Below are positions 43,280 through 50,614 of a DNA stretch of 64,000 nt, in pieces. Below the pieces are notes generated by a model. The model made no database searches. It had not been told where the DNA came from and saw only the letters and a program-made list of their open reading frames with translations. The stretch lies in assembly GCF_016117655.1 (NCBI RefSeq), contig NZ_CP064936.1:868001-932000 (forward strand), read 5' to 3'. Made by a program: the position numbers and the translations under genes. This DNA is from Treponema peruense. GTDB lineage: Bacteria > Spirochaetota > Spirochaetia > Treponematales > Treponemataceae. Numbering within the stretch: the stretch's first letter is position 1; each line of letters opens with the position of its first letter.

Positions 43280-44617
43280 ATGTTTGCACCATTTGACCAG
43301 GAGAGTGCTTTTTTAATCTGCAAAAAATTATGTTCCGAACTCGACTCTGGTGTCTCAAAGCTTGTACGCGTTTCAAAATTAAGCGCGGAACGTGAAGGGC
43401 AGGGCGTTATGCTTGGCGCTGTTAAATGCACCGATTCTGACGGTAGCGAAGTATATGCGTATACAGTTTCGGGTTCGGCGTATGTTCTGGACAGAGGCGG
43501 CATTACGGACATGGTTTTTGTTCCGCCGATAGTTTCTCCTAAAGACATTGCCGCAGCCCTCTCAGAAAATGATGCACAAATACATTCACTTACGGAATGC
43601 ATCAATGAAGCCAAAAAAAACGGCCGCCCTTATTTACAGATGTCACAGCAGCGCACTTTACTGACTTCTGCTTCTTTAAAAAAAGTAAACGTCCTTTACC
43701 GCTTTCACTGCGCAGACAAAAAAATACGCACGCTTAAAGAAATATGTGCCCAATACAACAACGACTCCCTTGCTCCGACCGGAACAGGAGACTGCTGTGC
43801 CCCAAAACTTCTGGACTACGCATATTCACACAATCTGGTTGTACAGAGCATGTGCGAAGTCTTTTATAATCCCGGTTTACAGAACGCAAATTCTGTTCCC
43901 TGCCCGCCGTGTGATTCCCGCTGCGCAATACTTCTTCCTGCAATGCTCGGTTTAAAAATAATTTACCGCGACGACAGAATAATTGTTGTAGACAAGCAGA
44001 GCGGGCTGCTGAGTATTCCCGGCCGCGGCGAAGACAAACAGGACTGCATAACGTCAAGATTAAAACGGCTTTTTCCCAACTGCATACAGCAGCCTTCTGT
44101 TCACCGTCTTGATATGGAAACAAGCGGTCTTATGGTACTGGCCTTTGATGCCGAAGCCCACCGCAACTTAAGCCGCCAGTTTCAGGAAGGAACTGTAAAA
44201 AAAGAATACGTGGCTCTTCTGGACGGTGTTCTTGCAAAAAAAGGAATACCCGAAGAAGGAACAATGACACTGTTCTTCAGGCTTGACATAGACAACAGAC
44301 CGCACCAGATTTGGGACGACGTTTACGGAAAAAAAGCCGTTACTTCCTGGAAGATTCTTGATGTTGAACGTTATACTGCACCTGATGGCAGCGTAAGAAA
44401 TGTAACAAGAGTTTTATTCAAGCCTCAGACGGGACGAACGCATCAGTTAAGGCTTGCATCTGCAGACCCGCACGGGTTCGGCATTCCGATTGTAGGAGAC
44501 ACGCTTTACGGTAAGTGTGAAGAAGGGGAACGTCTTATGCTCCACGCGCGCTACCTGGCTTTTGACCACCCGACAGACGGCCGCCGCATGGAATTTCAAC
44601 TGGAAAGCGGGTTTTGA
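43280..44617 (+). CDS. RluA-family pseudouridine synthase with long N-terminal extension
   Basis: Isomerises uridine to pseudouridine in rRNA or tRNA. The catalytic half (residues ~225-445) has YRDDRIIVVDKQSGLLSIPG, VHRLDMETSGLMVLA with the catalytic Asp, and RVLFKPQTGRTHQLRL followed by IPIVGDTLYG. The first ~220 residues are an extension with a cysteine cluster (SVPCPPCDSRCAILLPAM) and a helical part, not the usual S4 domain. This long form resembles proteobacterial RluA-like proteins that carry such an N-terminal region. Codon use matches its neighbours. Confidence 0.88.
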   Translation: MFAPFDQESAFLICKKLCSELDSGVSKLVRVSKLSAEREGQGVMLGAVKCTDSDGSEVYAYTVSGSAYVLDRGGITDMVFVPPIVSPKDIAAALSENDAQIHSLTECINEAKKNGRPYLQMSQQRTLLTSASLKKVNVLYRFHCADKKIRTLKEICAQYNNDSLAPTGTGDCCAPKLLDYAYSHNLVVQSMCEVFYNPGLQNANSVPCPPCDSRCAILLPAMLGLKIIYRDDRIIVVDKQSGLLSIPGRGEDKQDCITSRLKRLFPNCIQQPSVHRLDMETSGLMVLAFDAEAHRNLSRQFQEGTVKKEYVALLDGVLAKKGIPEEGTMTLFFRLDIDNRPHQIWDDVYGKKAVTSWKILDVERYTAPDGSVRNVTRVLFKPQTGRTHQLRLASADPHGFGIPIVGDTLYGKCEEGERLMLHARYLAFDHPTDGRRMEFQLESGF

Positions 44618-44629
44618 CTAAGAGAGATG

Positions 44630-44790
44630 CTATTCTGTTTTGTAAGATTCTACCAGGCATTTATATCTTTTGTCTGCTTTGCCGAAGTTTCTGCAAGAAC
44701 CTGCTTCAATTGCTGCATTCATTGCAAGAAGATTTGTCTGGCTTGAAATTTTTGAAATATATGTAAATGCAGTTTTTCCTGTTGGAACCA
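44630..44790 (-). pseudogene. fragment of a methyl-accepting chemotaxis protein
   Basis: A minus-strand frame includes ISKISSQTNLLAMNAAIEAG, the hairpin tip of the MCP signalling domain. Immediately after, the frame is wrong, but the next frame gives VLAETSAKQTKDINA, the segment normally located about 13 residues further on. An internal deletion plus frameshift thus joined two pieces. Nothing upstream or downstream matches an MCP, so this is a small, dead relic. Confidence 0.75.
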
Positions 44791-44796
44791 TTGTAT

Positions 44797-44830
44797 AATA
44801 GAAAGGTTTGCCCTTACACTCCTTTCTATT
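44797..44830. repeat. 10-base inverted repeat
   Basis: AATAGAAAGG and CCTTTCTATT are perfect complements separated by 14 bases. It lies between the MCP relic and the RACo-like promoter; it could be a terminator or an operator. Confidence 0.45.
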
Positions 44831-44833
44831 GTA

Positions 44834-44862
44834 TTGTTTACAGTTTTTTGAATAAATTATAG
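44834..44862 (+). promoter_or_regulatory. promoter of the RACo-like gene (leaderless)
   Basis: TTGTTT, 17 bases, TTATAG (44857-44862), followed after six bases by GTG 44869 and after nine by ATG 44872. No Shine-Dalgarno is present. Confidence 0.4.
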
Positions 44863-44871
44863 AATCTTGTG

Positions 44872-46209
44872 ATGTTATGCAAAGTATGCCGACGGTGCGG
44901 GCTTTGTGCAGGACCTGATGAACTAAAGACTTTCTCTTCCCAAAACGTATGTCTTTCAACAATTCTGCCTCATTCTTTTAAGGCTGAATCCGGCGGTTCT
45001 TCCTGTGACATAGGCATTGCCTTTGATTTGGGAACAACCACTATTGCGGCTGCTGCCTTTTCCCTGCAGGACGGAATGCTCCTTGCTCAAAAGGGCGAGA
45101 CAAATGCCCAGGTTCCGTTCGGTGCCGACTGCATTTCAAGAATCTCTTTTGCGGCATCCGGCGGTTTGCAGAAGCTTCATGCAGTTGTTTCAAGCCAGCT
45201 TGCTTCCATAGCGCAGTCCCTCTTGATGACAATTGCTCCGGCATTTCTTTCGCAAAGAAGGGGACGGCCGCAGATAAAAAAAATTGTAATCGCCGGCAAT
45301 ACAGTTATGCAAAGTCTCGCCGCCGGCCTTGATGTACAGACGCTGGGTGCTTTTCCGTTTACGCCGCCATCATATTTTGGAAAGACTTTTGATGATGTCT
45401 TTAACGGAACTTCTCTTGAAGACTGTGGCGCCGAAGTCTTTTTTGCACCGGCAGTTTCGGGCTTTATAGGCGGCGATGCATTGTGTTCAGCCCTGTCATG
45501 CGGCCTGGTTTCTGATACAAACGCTTTCCTTGCCGATGTTGGAACAAACTGCGAGATGGCTGCCTACAACTCAAAGACACAAAAACTTTTGTTTGCATCT
45601 TCTGCGGCTGGCCCTGCTTTTGAAGGATACGGGATTTCTTGCGGCTCTTCTGCAAAGGGAGGTGCTGTTTCGCGTGTATATATGAAAGAAAACAACATAT
45701 GCTGTTCGGTTATAGGCGGCGGCAGTGCACAGTCCATCTGCGGAACAGGCGTTCTTTCGGCTGTAAGCGCATTTTTAAAGGCAGGAATAATTGACTGCCA
45801 CGGAACAATTGCAAATGGCAGCGATTTTATAAACATCGGCGGCAGTGTGCGTTTAACGCAGCAGGATATACGCAATTTTCAGCTTGCAAAGGCTGCAGTT
45901 ATGGCAGGACTTACAATTCTTTCACACAAAGCAGGGGTTACATCAGATGCAGATTTGTATCTTGCCGGCGGCTTCGGCAGTTCGTTTTCACCGCAGGATG
46001 CAGCCTCAACCGGAATGATTCCGCGCTTTCTTTCGTCACGTACGCTTTCCTGCGGTAACGCCTCACTTTCGGGCGCGGCGATGATTCTTTTGAGCAGTAC
46101 AGAAAGACAGCATATTCTTGATTTGGCTGCAATTGCAGAATTTACGGAACTTGCCGTTCAGGATGATTTTCAGGAAGTGTATATAAAATCTTTGGAATTT
46201 GATGTTTAA
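44872..46209 (+). CDS. RACo-like ASKHA ATPase lacking the [2Fe-2S] domain
   Basis: About 445 residues, with ATG 44872 taken as start (GTG 44869 is also possible). The ASKHA core matches reductive activators of corrinoid proteins (DUF4445): IAFDLGTTTIAAAAFSLQDG (phosphate 1), VIAGNTVMQSLAAGLD, FLADVGTNCEMAAYN (phosphate 2) and DADLYLAGGFGSSFSPQDAA near the end. RACo uses ATP to drive electron transfer to Co(II)-corrinoid. The usual N-terminal ferredoxin domain is missing; instead there is a short cysteine-rich leader (MLCKVCRRCGLCAG). No corrinoid protein or methyltransferase lies nearby, so the partner is unknown. Confidence 0.75.
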   Translation: MLCKVCRRCGLCAGPDELKTFSSQNVCLSTILPHSFKAESGGSSCDIGIAFDLGTTTIAAAAFSLQDGMLLAQKGETNAQVPFGADCISRISFAASGGLQKLHAVVSSQLASIAQSLLMTIAPAFLSQRRGRPQIKKIVIAGNTVMQSLAAGLDVQTLGAFPFTPPSYFGKTFDDVFNGTSLEDCGAEVFFAPAVSGFIGGDALCSALSCGLVSDTNAFLADVGTNCEMAAYNSKTQKLLFASSAAGPAFEGYGISCGSSAKGGAVSRVYMKENNICCSVIGGGSAQSICGTGVLSAVSAFLKAGIIDCHGTIANGSDFINIGGSVRLTQQDIRNFQLAKAAVMAGLTILSHKAGVTSDADLYLAGGFGSSFSPQDAASTGMIPRFLSSRTLSCGNASLSGAAMILLSSTERQHILDLAAIAEFTELAVQDDFQEVYIKSLEFDV

Positions 46210-46230
46210 GTTCGGTAGACAAGATAAAAA

Positions 46231-46264
46231 AAAGACTGCCTCAAGTCTGAGACAGCCTTCTTTT
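46231..46264. terminator. bidirectional terminator between RACo-like gene and rny
   Basis: AAGACTGCCTC/GAGACAGCCTT forms an 11-base stem with two mismatches; A residues on the left and T residues on the right allow it to work from both sides. Confidence 0.65.
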
Positions 46265-46277
46265 TACTTTAATATCT

Positions 46278-46302
46278 ACGAGTTTTAGCTTACTGAAACT
46301 CG
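46278..46302. repeat. CGAGTTTTAGC palindromic element, copy 1
   Basis: ACGAGTTTTAGCTTACTGAA then ACTCG, an imperfect palindrome related to those at 52621-52646 and 55562-55587. All three lie beside terminators. Confidence 0.6.
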
Positions 46303-46304
46303 CT

Positions 46305-46338
46305 AAGATAACGGGGATGTCTACATCTCCGTTATCTT
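46305..46338 (-). terminator. strong hairpin behind rny
   Basis: AAGATAACGG and CCGTTATCTT pair perfectly and continue inward with GATGT/ACATC, giving a 34-base hairpin three bases beyond the rny stop. It lacks a T run, so it may stabilise the mRNA 3' end as well as assist termination at 46231-46264. Confidence 0.6.
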
Positions 46339-46340
46339 AT

Positions 46341-47873
46341 TTATCTTGCATATTCTATGATGCGGGTTTCCCTAATCATAGTAATTTTGATTCTTCCGGG
46401 ATAGCGAAGGTCAGTTTCGATCTGTTTTGCTATCTGCTTTGCAAGTTCCTTGACCTGGTCGTCAGGAATTTTTTCGTTGTTGACAAGAATGCGCAGTTCG
46501 CGACCAGCCTGAATGGCATACGCCTGTTCTACACCGGGGAACTTTTTGGCAGTTTCTTCAAGGTTTTCGAGCCTGTTGGTATAATTGTCAACTGTCTCGC
46601 GGCGTGCACCCGGGCGTGCTGCACTTATAGCATCTGCAATCTGTACGATAACAGCTTCAATAGTCTGTGGCTCGCAGTCGTTGTGGTGGGCTGCAATTGC
46701 GTTTACTACGCGGGCATCTTCACCCATCTTTCTTGCCATTTCGGCACCGACTTCTGCGTGGTTCTGGTCGCTGTCGTTTTCTGCACCCTTACCGATGTCG
46801 TGAAGAAGTGCGGCTCTTTTGGCCAGTTCCCTGTTTGCCCCGACTTCAGAAGCCAGAAGACTTGCAATTTCTGCAACTTCCTTTGAGTGCGTAAGAACGT
46901 TCTGTCCGTAACTTGTGCGGAAGTAAAGGCGTCCGATAGCGCGTACCCCGTCCTGGCCCATGTTGTGGATTCCAAGATCAAAGAGTGCCTTTTCGCCTTC
47001 TTCGTAAATCTTCTGCTGTATTTCGCGTGTTACTTTCTGGACGATTTCTTCGATTCTTGCCGGGTGAATGCGTCCGTCGGTAATAAGCCTTTCGAGCGAA
47101 ACCTTTGCAATCTCTTTTCTTACCGGGTCAAAGCAACTTATTACAACCGCTTCCGGGGTATCGTCAATAATAATATCTACACCTGTAAGGGTTTCAAGGG
47201 TGCGGATATTGCGTCCCTCACGGCCGATAATTCTTCCCTTCATTTCATCGCTCGGAAGTGACACTGTAGAAACTGTAATGTCTCCTGTGGTTTCAGTGGC
47301 GATTCTCTGGATTGCAGTAATAAGAATTTCCTGTGCTTTCTTTTCTGCAGTGAGCTGTGCTTCCTGGTCAACTTTGTTAAGAAGAGCCTGGGCATCATGA
47401 CGTGCTTCATTTTCAAGATTCTTGATAATGAGAGACTTTGCTTCTTCTGCTGTAAAACCAGAAATGCGTTCAAGTTCAGAGCGAAGGCTTTCTTCCTGAA
47501 CAGCCATTGCATCTTCACGCTTCTGCATTTCAATTATTCTTGCAGCAATTTCCTTGTCTTTTTTGTCGAATTCCTGACTTCTCTGGTCAAGGAGTTCTTC
47601 TTTTTTGCTTACACGACTTTCATAGCGCTGAAGTTCGGTACGGCGTTCACGGTTCTCCCGCTCCTGCTGGTTTCGATCCTGAATGAGTTGTTCTTTTGCC
47701 TGAAGCAGAATCTCTTTTTTCTGAGCCTCGGCTTCTTTTATAGCATCCTGTTTAACGCGCTCAGCTTTCTGTTCTGAGGCGGAAAGTTGAAATCTGGCAT
47801 AAATCCAGCGAATTGTCCATCCAAGAAGAATTCCTGCAACGGGGAGAATGATGTACATTACCATGGGTGACAT
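46341..47873 (-). CDS. rny: ribonuclease Y
   Basis: A membrane-anchored endoribonuclease that starts mRNA decay. The N-terminal helix (MVMYIILPVAGILLGWTIRW) is followed by a long charged coiled coil (about 30-190), a KH domain with LPSDEMKGRIIGREGRNIRT (GxxG as IIGREG), and an HD domain with LTHSKEVAEIASLL and RAALLHDIGKGAE, then AHHNDCEP. The ending MIRETRIIEYAR is the standard RNase Y terminus. Length 510 is normal. AAGGAG lies ahead of the ATG. Confidence 0.97.
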   Translation of the reverse strand: MSPMVMYIILPVAGILLGWTIRWIYARFQLSASEQKAERVKQDAIKEAEAQKKEILLQAKEQLIQDRNQQERENRERRTELQRYESRVSKKEELLDQRSQEFDKKDKEIAARIIEMQKREDAMAVQEESLRSELERISGFTAEEAKSLIIKNLENEARHDAQALLNKVDQEAQLTAEKKAQEILITAIQRIATETTGDITVSTVSLPSDEMKGRIIGREGRNIRTLETLTGVDIIIDDTPEAVVISCFDPVRKEIAKVSLERLITDGRIHPARIEEIVQKVTREIQQKIYEEGEKALFDLGIHNMGQDGVRAIGRLYFRTSYGQNVLTHSKEVAEIASLLASEVGANRELAKRAALLHDIGKGAENDSDQNHAEVGAEMARKMGEDARVVNAIAAHHNDCEPQTIEAVIVQIADAISAARPGARRETVDNYTNRLENLEETAKKFPGVEQAYAIQAGRELRILVNNEKIPDDQVKELAKQIAKQIETDLRYPGRIKITMIRETRIIEYAR

Positions 47874-47916
47874 TACATTTTTCTCCTTATTTTATAATGG
47901 AATAGTTCAATGTTAT

Positions 47917-47945
47917 ATAGTAATATATAGAAAAAATATTGTCAA
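47917..47945 (-). promoter_or_regulatory. promoter of rny
   Basis: On the minus strand a perfect TTGACA (47945-47940), 17 bases, then TACTAT (47922-47917). Confidence 0.7.
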
Positions 47946-47997
47946 ATAGAAAATAGTTCGATTGTTCAAAAAAATTAACTAAATATTTACATGTACT

Positions 47998-48025
47998 TTG
48001 CTATTTGAAAAAAAAGTATTAATAT
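47998..48025 (+). promoter_or_regulatory. promoter of the 494-aa unknown gene (near-leaderless)
   Basis: TTGCTA, 16 bases, TAATAT (48020-48025), then eight bases to ATG 48034. No Shine-Dalgarno. Confidence 0.4.
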
Positions 48026-48033
48026 ATAAGTGT

Positions 48034-49518
48034 ATGCGTGTTACTGAAAAAGAGATTTCTGCGATGAAATTCCTGCGGACATACTGCAGCCTTTTCACAC
48101 TCAAGGGAATGAAAAAAATACTTAACGAATCTGGAATTCCCGCTACTCTTGACGATACAAGAGATTTTCTTGAGGGAAATCCGAATGTGCTTGCGCTCAA
48201 CAACAGCCGCTACATCACCAGGGCAGGTGCTTTTTCACATGAAATATTCAGTATACTTCCCACTGCACGTGAATTTGAACAGGGTGTTTTTATTCCGGGT
48301 TCAAGATGCATGCCTTTTGTTGATTCAGACAGGATTTCATCTTTGTTTTCATTTTATGCCGGTGACAAAAAACTCGGTCGCAAAGTAGCCGAATTTGACA
48401 GCGACGATGCCATAGACATGTTCCTCATGTACGGTGAAGAATACGCGCCGCAGTACATTTCGGCAGATCCTGCAAATGCTGATCTTGACATGGTGGACAG
48501 AAACTTTGAGCTTCCTGCAAAAGTGAAACTTACCGGAATAGACATTTCTTACCTCAAGCAGAAGTTCGGTTTTAAAAAAGGTGACAGAATTCTTTGCTGC
48601 GTAACCGACTGGGATGCCGGGAGAATAAACATTGCCGTTTCGCGTACTTCCGTAAACGATTTTGACCGCGGAGAAATTGGTGAAATGAGGCTGGGCTGGT
48701 ATGCGCTTTTGGAAAAATATCTTCTTGAAAGCTTTGAGCGTTTTGGTCCGCAGGCTACAATAGAGGATCAGCTTACAAAAGTTATGTTCGAGCACCGCCA
48801 GAAACTCTGCGTTCCGTACTGCGGTTCGATAGAGGAATATATTTCAACCTATGCAAAAAAAGTCGGCCTCCAGCATTACGGGGTCGAAACGCGGCTGTGG
48901 TACAAAGACCAGGATGTTCCGGCTTTCGGAAAATGGAATATTACGGAATACCGGGCACATGCAAAATCTGTTTCGGCTTTTCCGCTCAAGGATTTTCTGC
49001 TTGCTGCTGTTCCGGACTATGTTATGGACGAATATGTTGCTGACGGTTTTTTTACAAGAAGCAAAAATATTGTGTCTGATGTAATTGATTCACTCTGCCA
49101 GGGTGAAGTGACGCTTGATGATGAAGATATAAGAGCCCTGTCCTTGAATTTGAAGGGTAGAGGTGATATAATTTCGCCCGCTTACAACTGGTTTTCTGAT
49201 CAGGTTTTGGGACCTGTACGCCATAAAGCGCTGTCTTTGTTCGGAAAAATAAACATGCTTGTTACGAAGGCAGACTACTATGGTGCAGGTGCAGAAACTC
49301 CCTTCCAGCAGGATCTGGTAATTCTTTCGCAGTTATATTCGCATCTTTTGAGAATGATCGAGACAATTGCCTTTGATGCCGAAGCAGAGTCCGGTGCAGA
49401 AGCTTTTCTTCTTTCGCTGGACGGAATGGAGTGGAACTTTGAGGATATAGAAGATTCGGTTATGGCTTCAATAGAAAAAGCCAGGCTTGCTTCCTTCAAG
49501 GTTGTACAGCATTTTTGA
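48034..49518 (+). CDS. unknown soluble protein (494 aa)
   Basis: I do not recognise this protein. The ATG at 48034 (MRVTEKEISAMKFL) is chosen because the promoter -10 box ends eight bases before it; a further-upstream TTG lies inside the promoter. It has no signal peptide or membrane segment. The N-terminal 60 residues look like a winged-helix-like unit (MKFLRTYCSLFTLKGMKKIL then PATLDDTRDFLEGN). The middle has FGFKKGDRILCCVTDWDAGR, resembling a small beta-barrel, and the rest is helical and acidic. Its place next to rny (divergent) and ahead of a PTS IIA/tkt pair is probably a conserved treponemal order, but I cannot confirm that. Confidence 0.75.
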   Translation: MRVTEKEISAMKFLRTYCSLFTLKGMKKILNESGIPATLDDTRDFLEGNPNVLALNNSRYITRAGAFSHEIFSILPTAREFEQGVFIPGSRCMPFVDSDRISSLFSFYAGDKKLGRKVAEFDSDDAIDMFLMYGEEYAPQYISADPANADLDMVDRNFELPAKVKLTGIDISYLKQKFGFKKGDRILCCVTDWDAGRINIAVSRTSVNDFDRGEIGEMRLGWYALLEKYLLESFERFGPQATIEDQLTKVMFEHRQKLCVPYCGSIEEYISTYAKKVGLQHYGVETRLWYKDQDVPAFGKWNITEYRAHAKSVSAFPLKDFLLAAVPDYVMDEYVADGFFTRSKNIVSDVIDSLCQGEVTLDDEDIRALSLNLKGRGDIISPAYNWFSDQVLGPVRHKALSLFGKINMLVTKADYYGAGAETPFQQDLVILSQLYSHLLRMIETIAFDAEAESGAEAFLLSLDGMEWNFEDIEDSVMASIEKARLASFKVVQHF

Positions 49519-49766
49519 AACAGTCTTCAAATATTTTTATAGGAGTGTGGATAAAAAATCCGCCGGTTGGCGTCGGGTTTTTTATCTTAAAGTTTGCGTT
49601 GCAAACTTTCTTATTGAACTGCGTTTTTCACTTCGTTACAAAACGCGGTAAAAATATTTTCGGCTGTTTAAACAGTCTTCAAATATTTTTATAGGAGTGT
49701 GGATAAAAAATCCGCCGGTTGTCGTCGGCTTTTTTATATAAAAGTGAACATTTATAGGAGTATTTT
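49518..49766 (+). repeat. ~152-base hairpin leader repeat upstream of the PTS IIA gene
   Basis: AAACAGTCTTCAAATATTTT is followed by TATAGGAGTGTGGATAAAAA at 49518 and again at 49670 (period 152). Each unit holds an SD-like TATAGGAGT, a long hairpin (GATAAAAAA...TTTTTTATC), and unit 1 also AAAGTTTGC/GCAAACTTT and a GCGTTTT/AAAACGC stem. The final TATAGGAGT at 49754 is the real ribosome site for ATG 49767. A short GTG frame in unit 2 (VDKKSAGCRRLFYIKV...) runs to a TGA that overlaps this ATG. Confidence 0.8.
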
Positions 49767-50234
49767 ATGATCGGGGATTTTTCTGTTAGTTCGCTGCTGG
49801 AAAAGGGAGATGTTTTTTCTGACGTCAGGGGAAGTACTGCTGCCGAAATCTATGATTTTGTGTGTTCTTCTGCAAAACTTCCCGAAGGACTGGACGCGCA
49901 GGTGCTCAAAAACGAACTTGTGCAGAGGGAACTTGTGCTGAGTACTGCCGTAGGAAACGGTATTGCCATTCCACACCCCAGAAGACCCCTGCTGAAAAAC
50001 ACCGATGACGCACGCATTATAGTATGCTTTCCAAAAGTTCCTGTAGAAATGGAGTCTCCCGACGGACTGAGCGTTTACGCAATGTTTATTCTTCTGTCTG
50101 ACTCAACACAGTCACATATACACACCCTTTCTGCTCTGGCAAAACTTTTCAGGGACGTTTCTTTCAGAAAAATTCTTTCGTCAAAGCCTTCAAAAAAGGT
50201 TCTTGTCGAAGAGATACGCTCACGTGGGTTTTAA
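49767..50234 (+). CDS. PTS EIIA of the fructose/nitrogen type (PtsN-like)
   Basis: A 155-residue phosphocarrier. The phosphorylation site is VGNGIAIPHPRRP (His about residue 72), preceded by LKNELVQRELVLSTA and followed by the typical SDSTQSHIHTLSALAKLF helix. No EIIB or EIIC is attached or nearby, so it probably works as a regulatory IIA-Ntr-like protein, signalling PTS state, not importing sugar by itself. TATAGGAGT precedes the ATG. The leader contains tandem hairpin repeats similar in layout to those before tkt. Confidence 0.9.
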   Translation: MIGDFSVSSLLEKGDVFSDVRGSTAAEIYDFVCSSAKLPEGLDAQVLKNELVQRELVLSTAVGNGIAIPHPRRPLLKNTDDARIIVCFPKVPVEMESPDGLSVYAMFILLSDSTQSHIHTLSALAKLFRDVSFRKILSSKPSKKVLVEEIRSRGF

Positions 50235-50275
50235 GTCGGTTGATTTAAATAATAAAAGAGAGTATTATTAAAAAG

Positions 50276-50289
50276 TTGATATATATCAA
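50276..50289. promoter_or_regulatory. 14-base perfect palindrome, operator candidate
   Basis: TTGATATATATCAA reads the same on both strands and lies between the PTS IIA stop and the tkt leader repeats. It could bind a dimeric regulator; no regulator is identified. Confidence 0.35.
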
Positions 50290-50293
50290 TTTA

Positions 50294-50605
50294 TATAGGA
50301 GTGTAAGATAAAATCTGCACAAATGGTGCAGCTTTTATCTACCCAACGTTTGCGTGGCAAACGTCAATATAAACTTTACATTCTCACTTCGTTGCGAATG
50401 TATGTAAATGTTCATTCCTAAATCTGAAGATTTACTCATGAACATTTATAGGAGTGTAAGATAAAATCTGCACAAATGGTGCAGCTTTTATCTACTCAAC
50501 GTTTGCGTGGCAAACGTTATAATAAAATTGTACATTCTCACTTTGTTGCGAATGTACGTAAATGTTCATTCCTAAATCTGAAGATTTACTCATGAACATT
50601 TATAG
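50294..50605 (+). repeat. two tandem ~153-base hairpin leader units upstream of tkt
   Basis: Units start with TATAGGAGTGTAAGATAAAA at 50294 and 50447; the third TATAGGAGT (50601) is the real ribosome site of tkt. Each unit carries AGATAAAA..CTGCAC-loop-GTGCAG..TTTTATCT, AACGTTTGCG/CAAACGT, CATTC..GAATG around CACTTCGTT or CACTTTGTT, and AAATGTTCAT...ATGAACATTT. Units differ by a few bases and small indels. The 380 bases between the PTS gene and tkt hold nothing else except the palindrome at 50276. Confidence 0.85.
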
Positions 50606-50614
50606 GAGTATAAC

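Noticed and set aside
50324-50419. Small protein (MVQLLSTQRLRGK...) in the tkt leader
   Set aside because: The second unit loses the frame through an indel while keeping the stems, so the hairpins, not a protein, appear to be conserved.
50294-50605. CRISPR array, because of regular repeats
   Set aside because: The period is about 153 bases, with only two units, near-identical throughout and without unique spacers; no cas gene is present.
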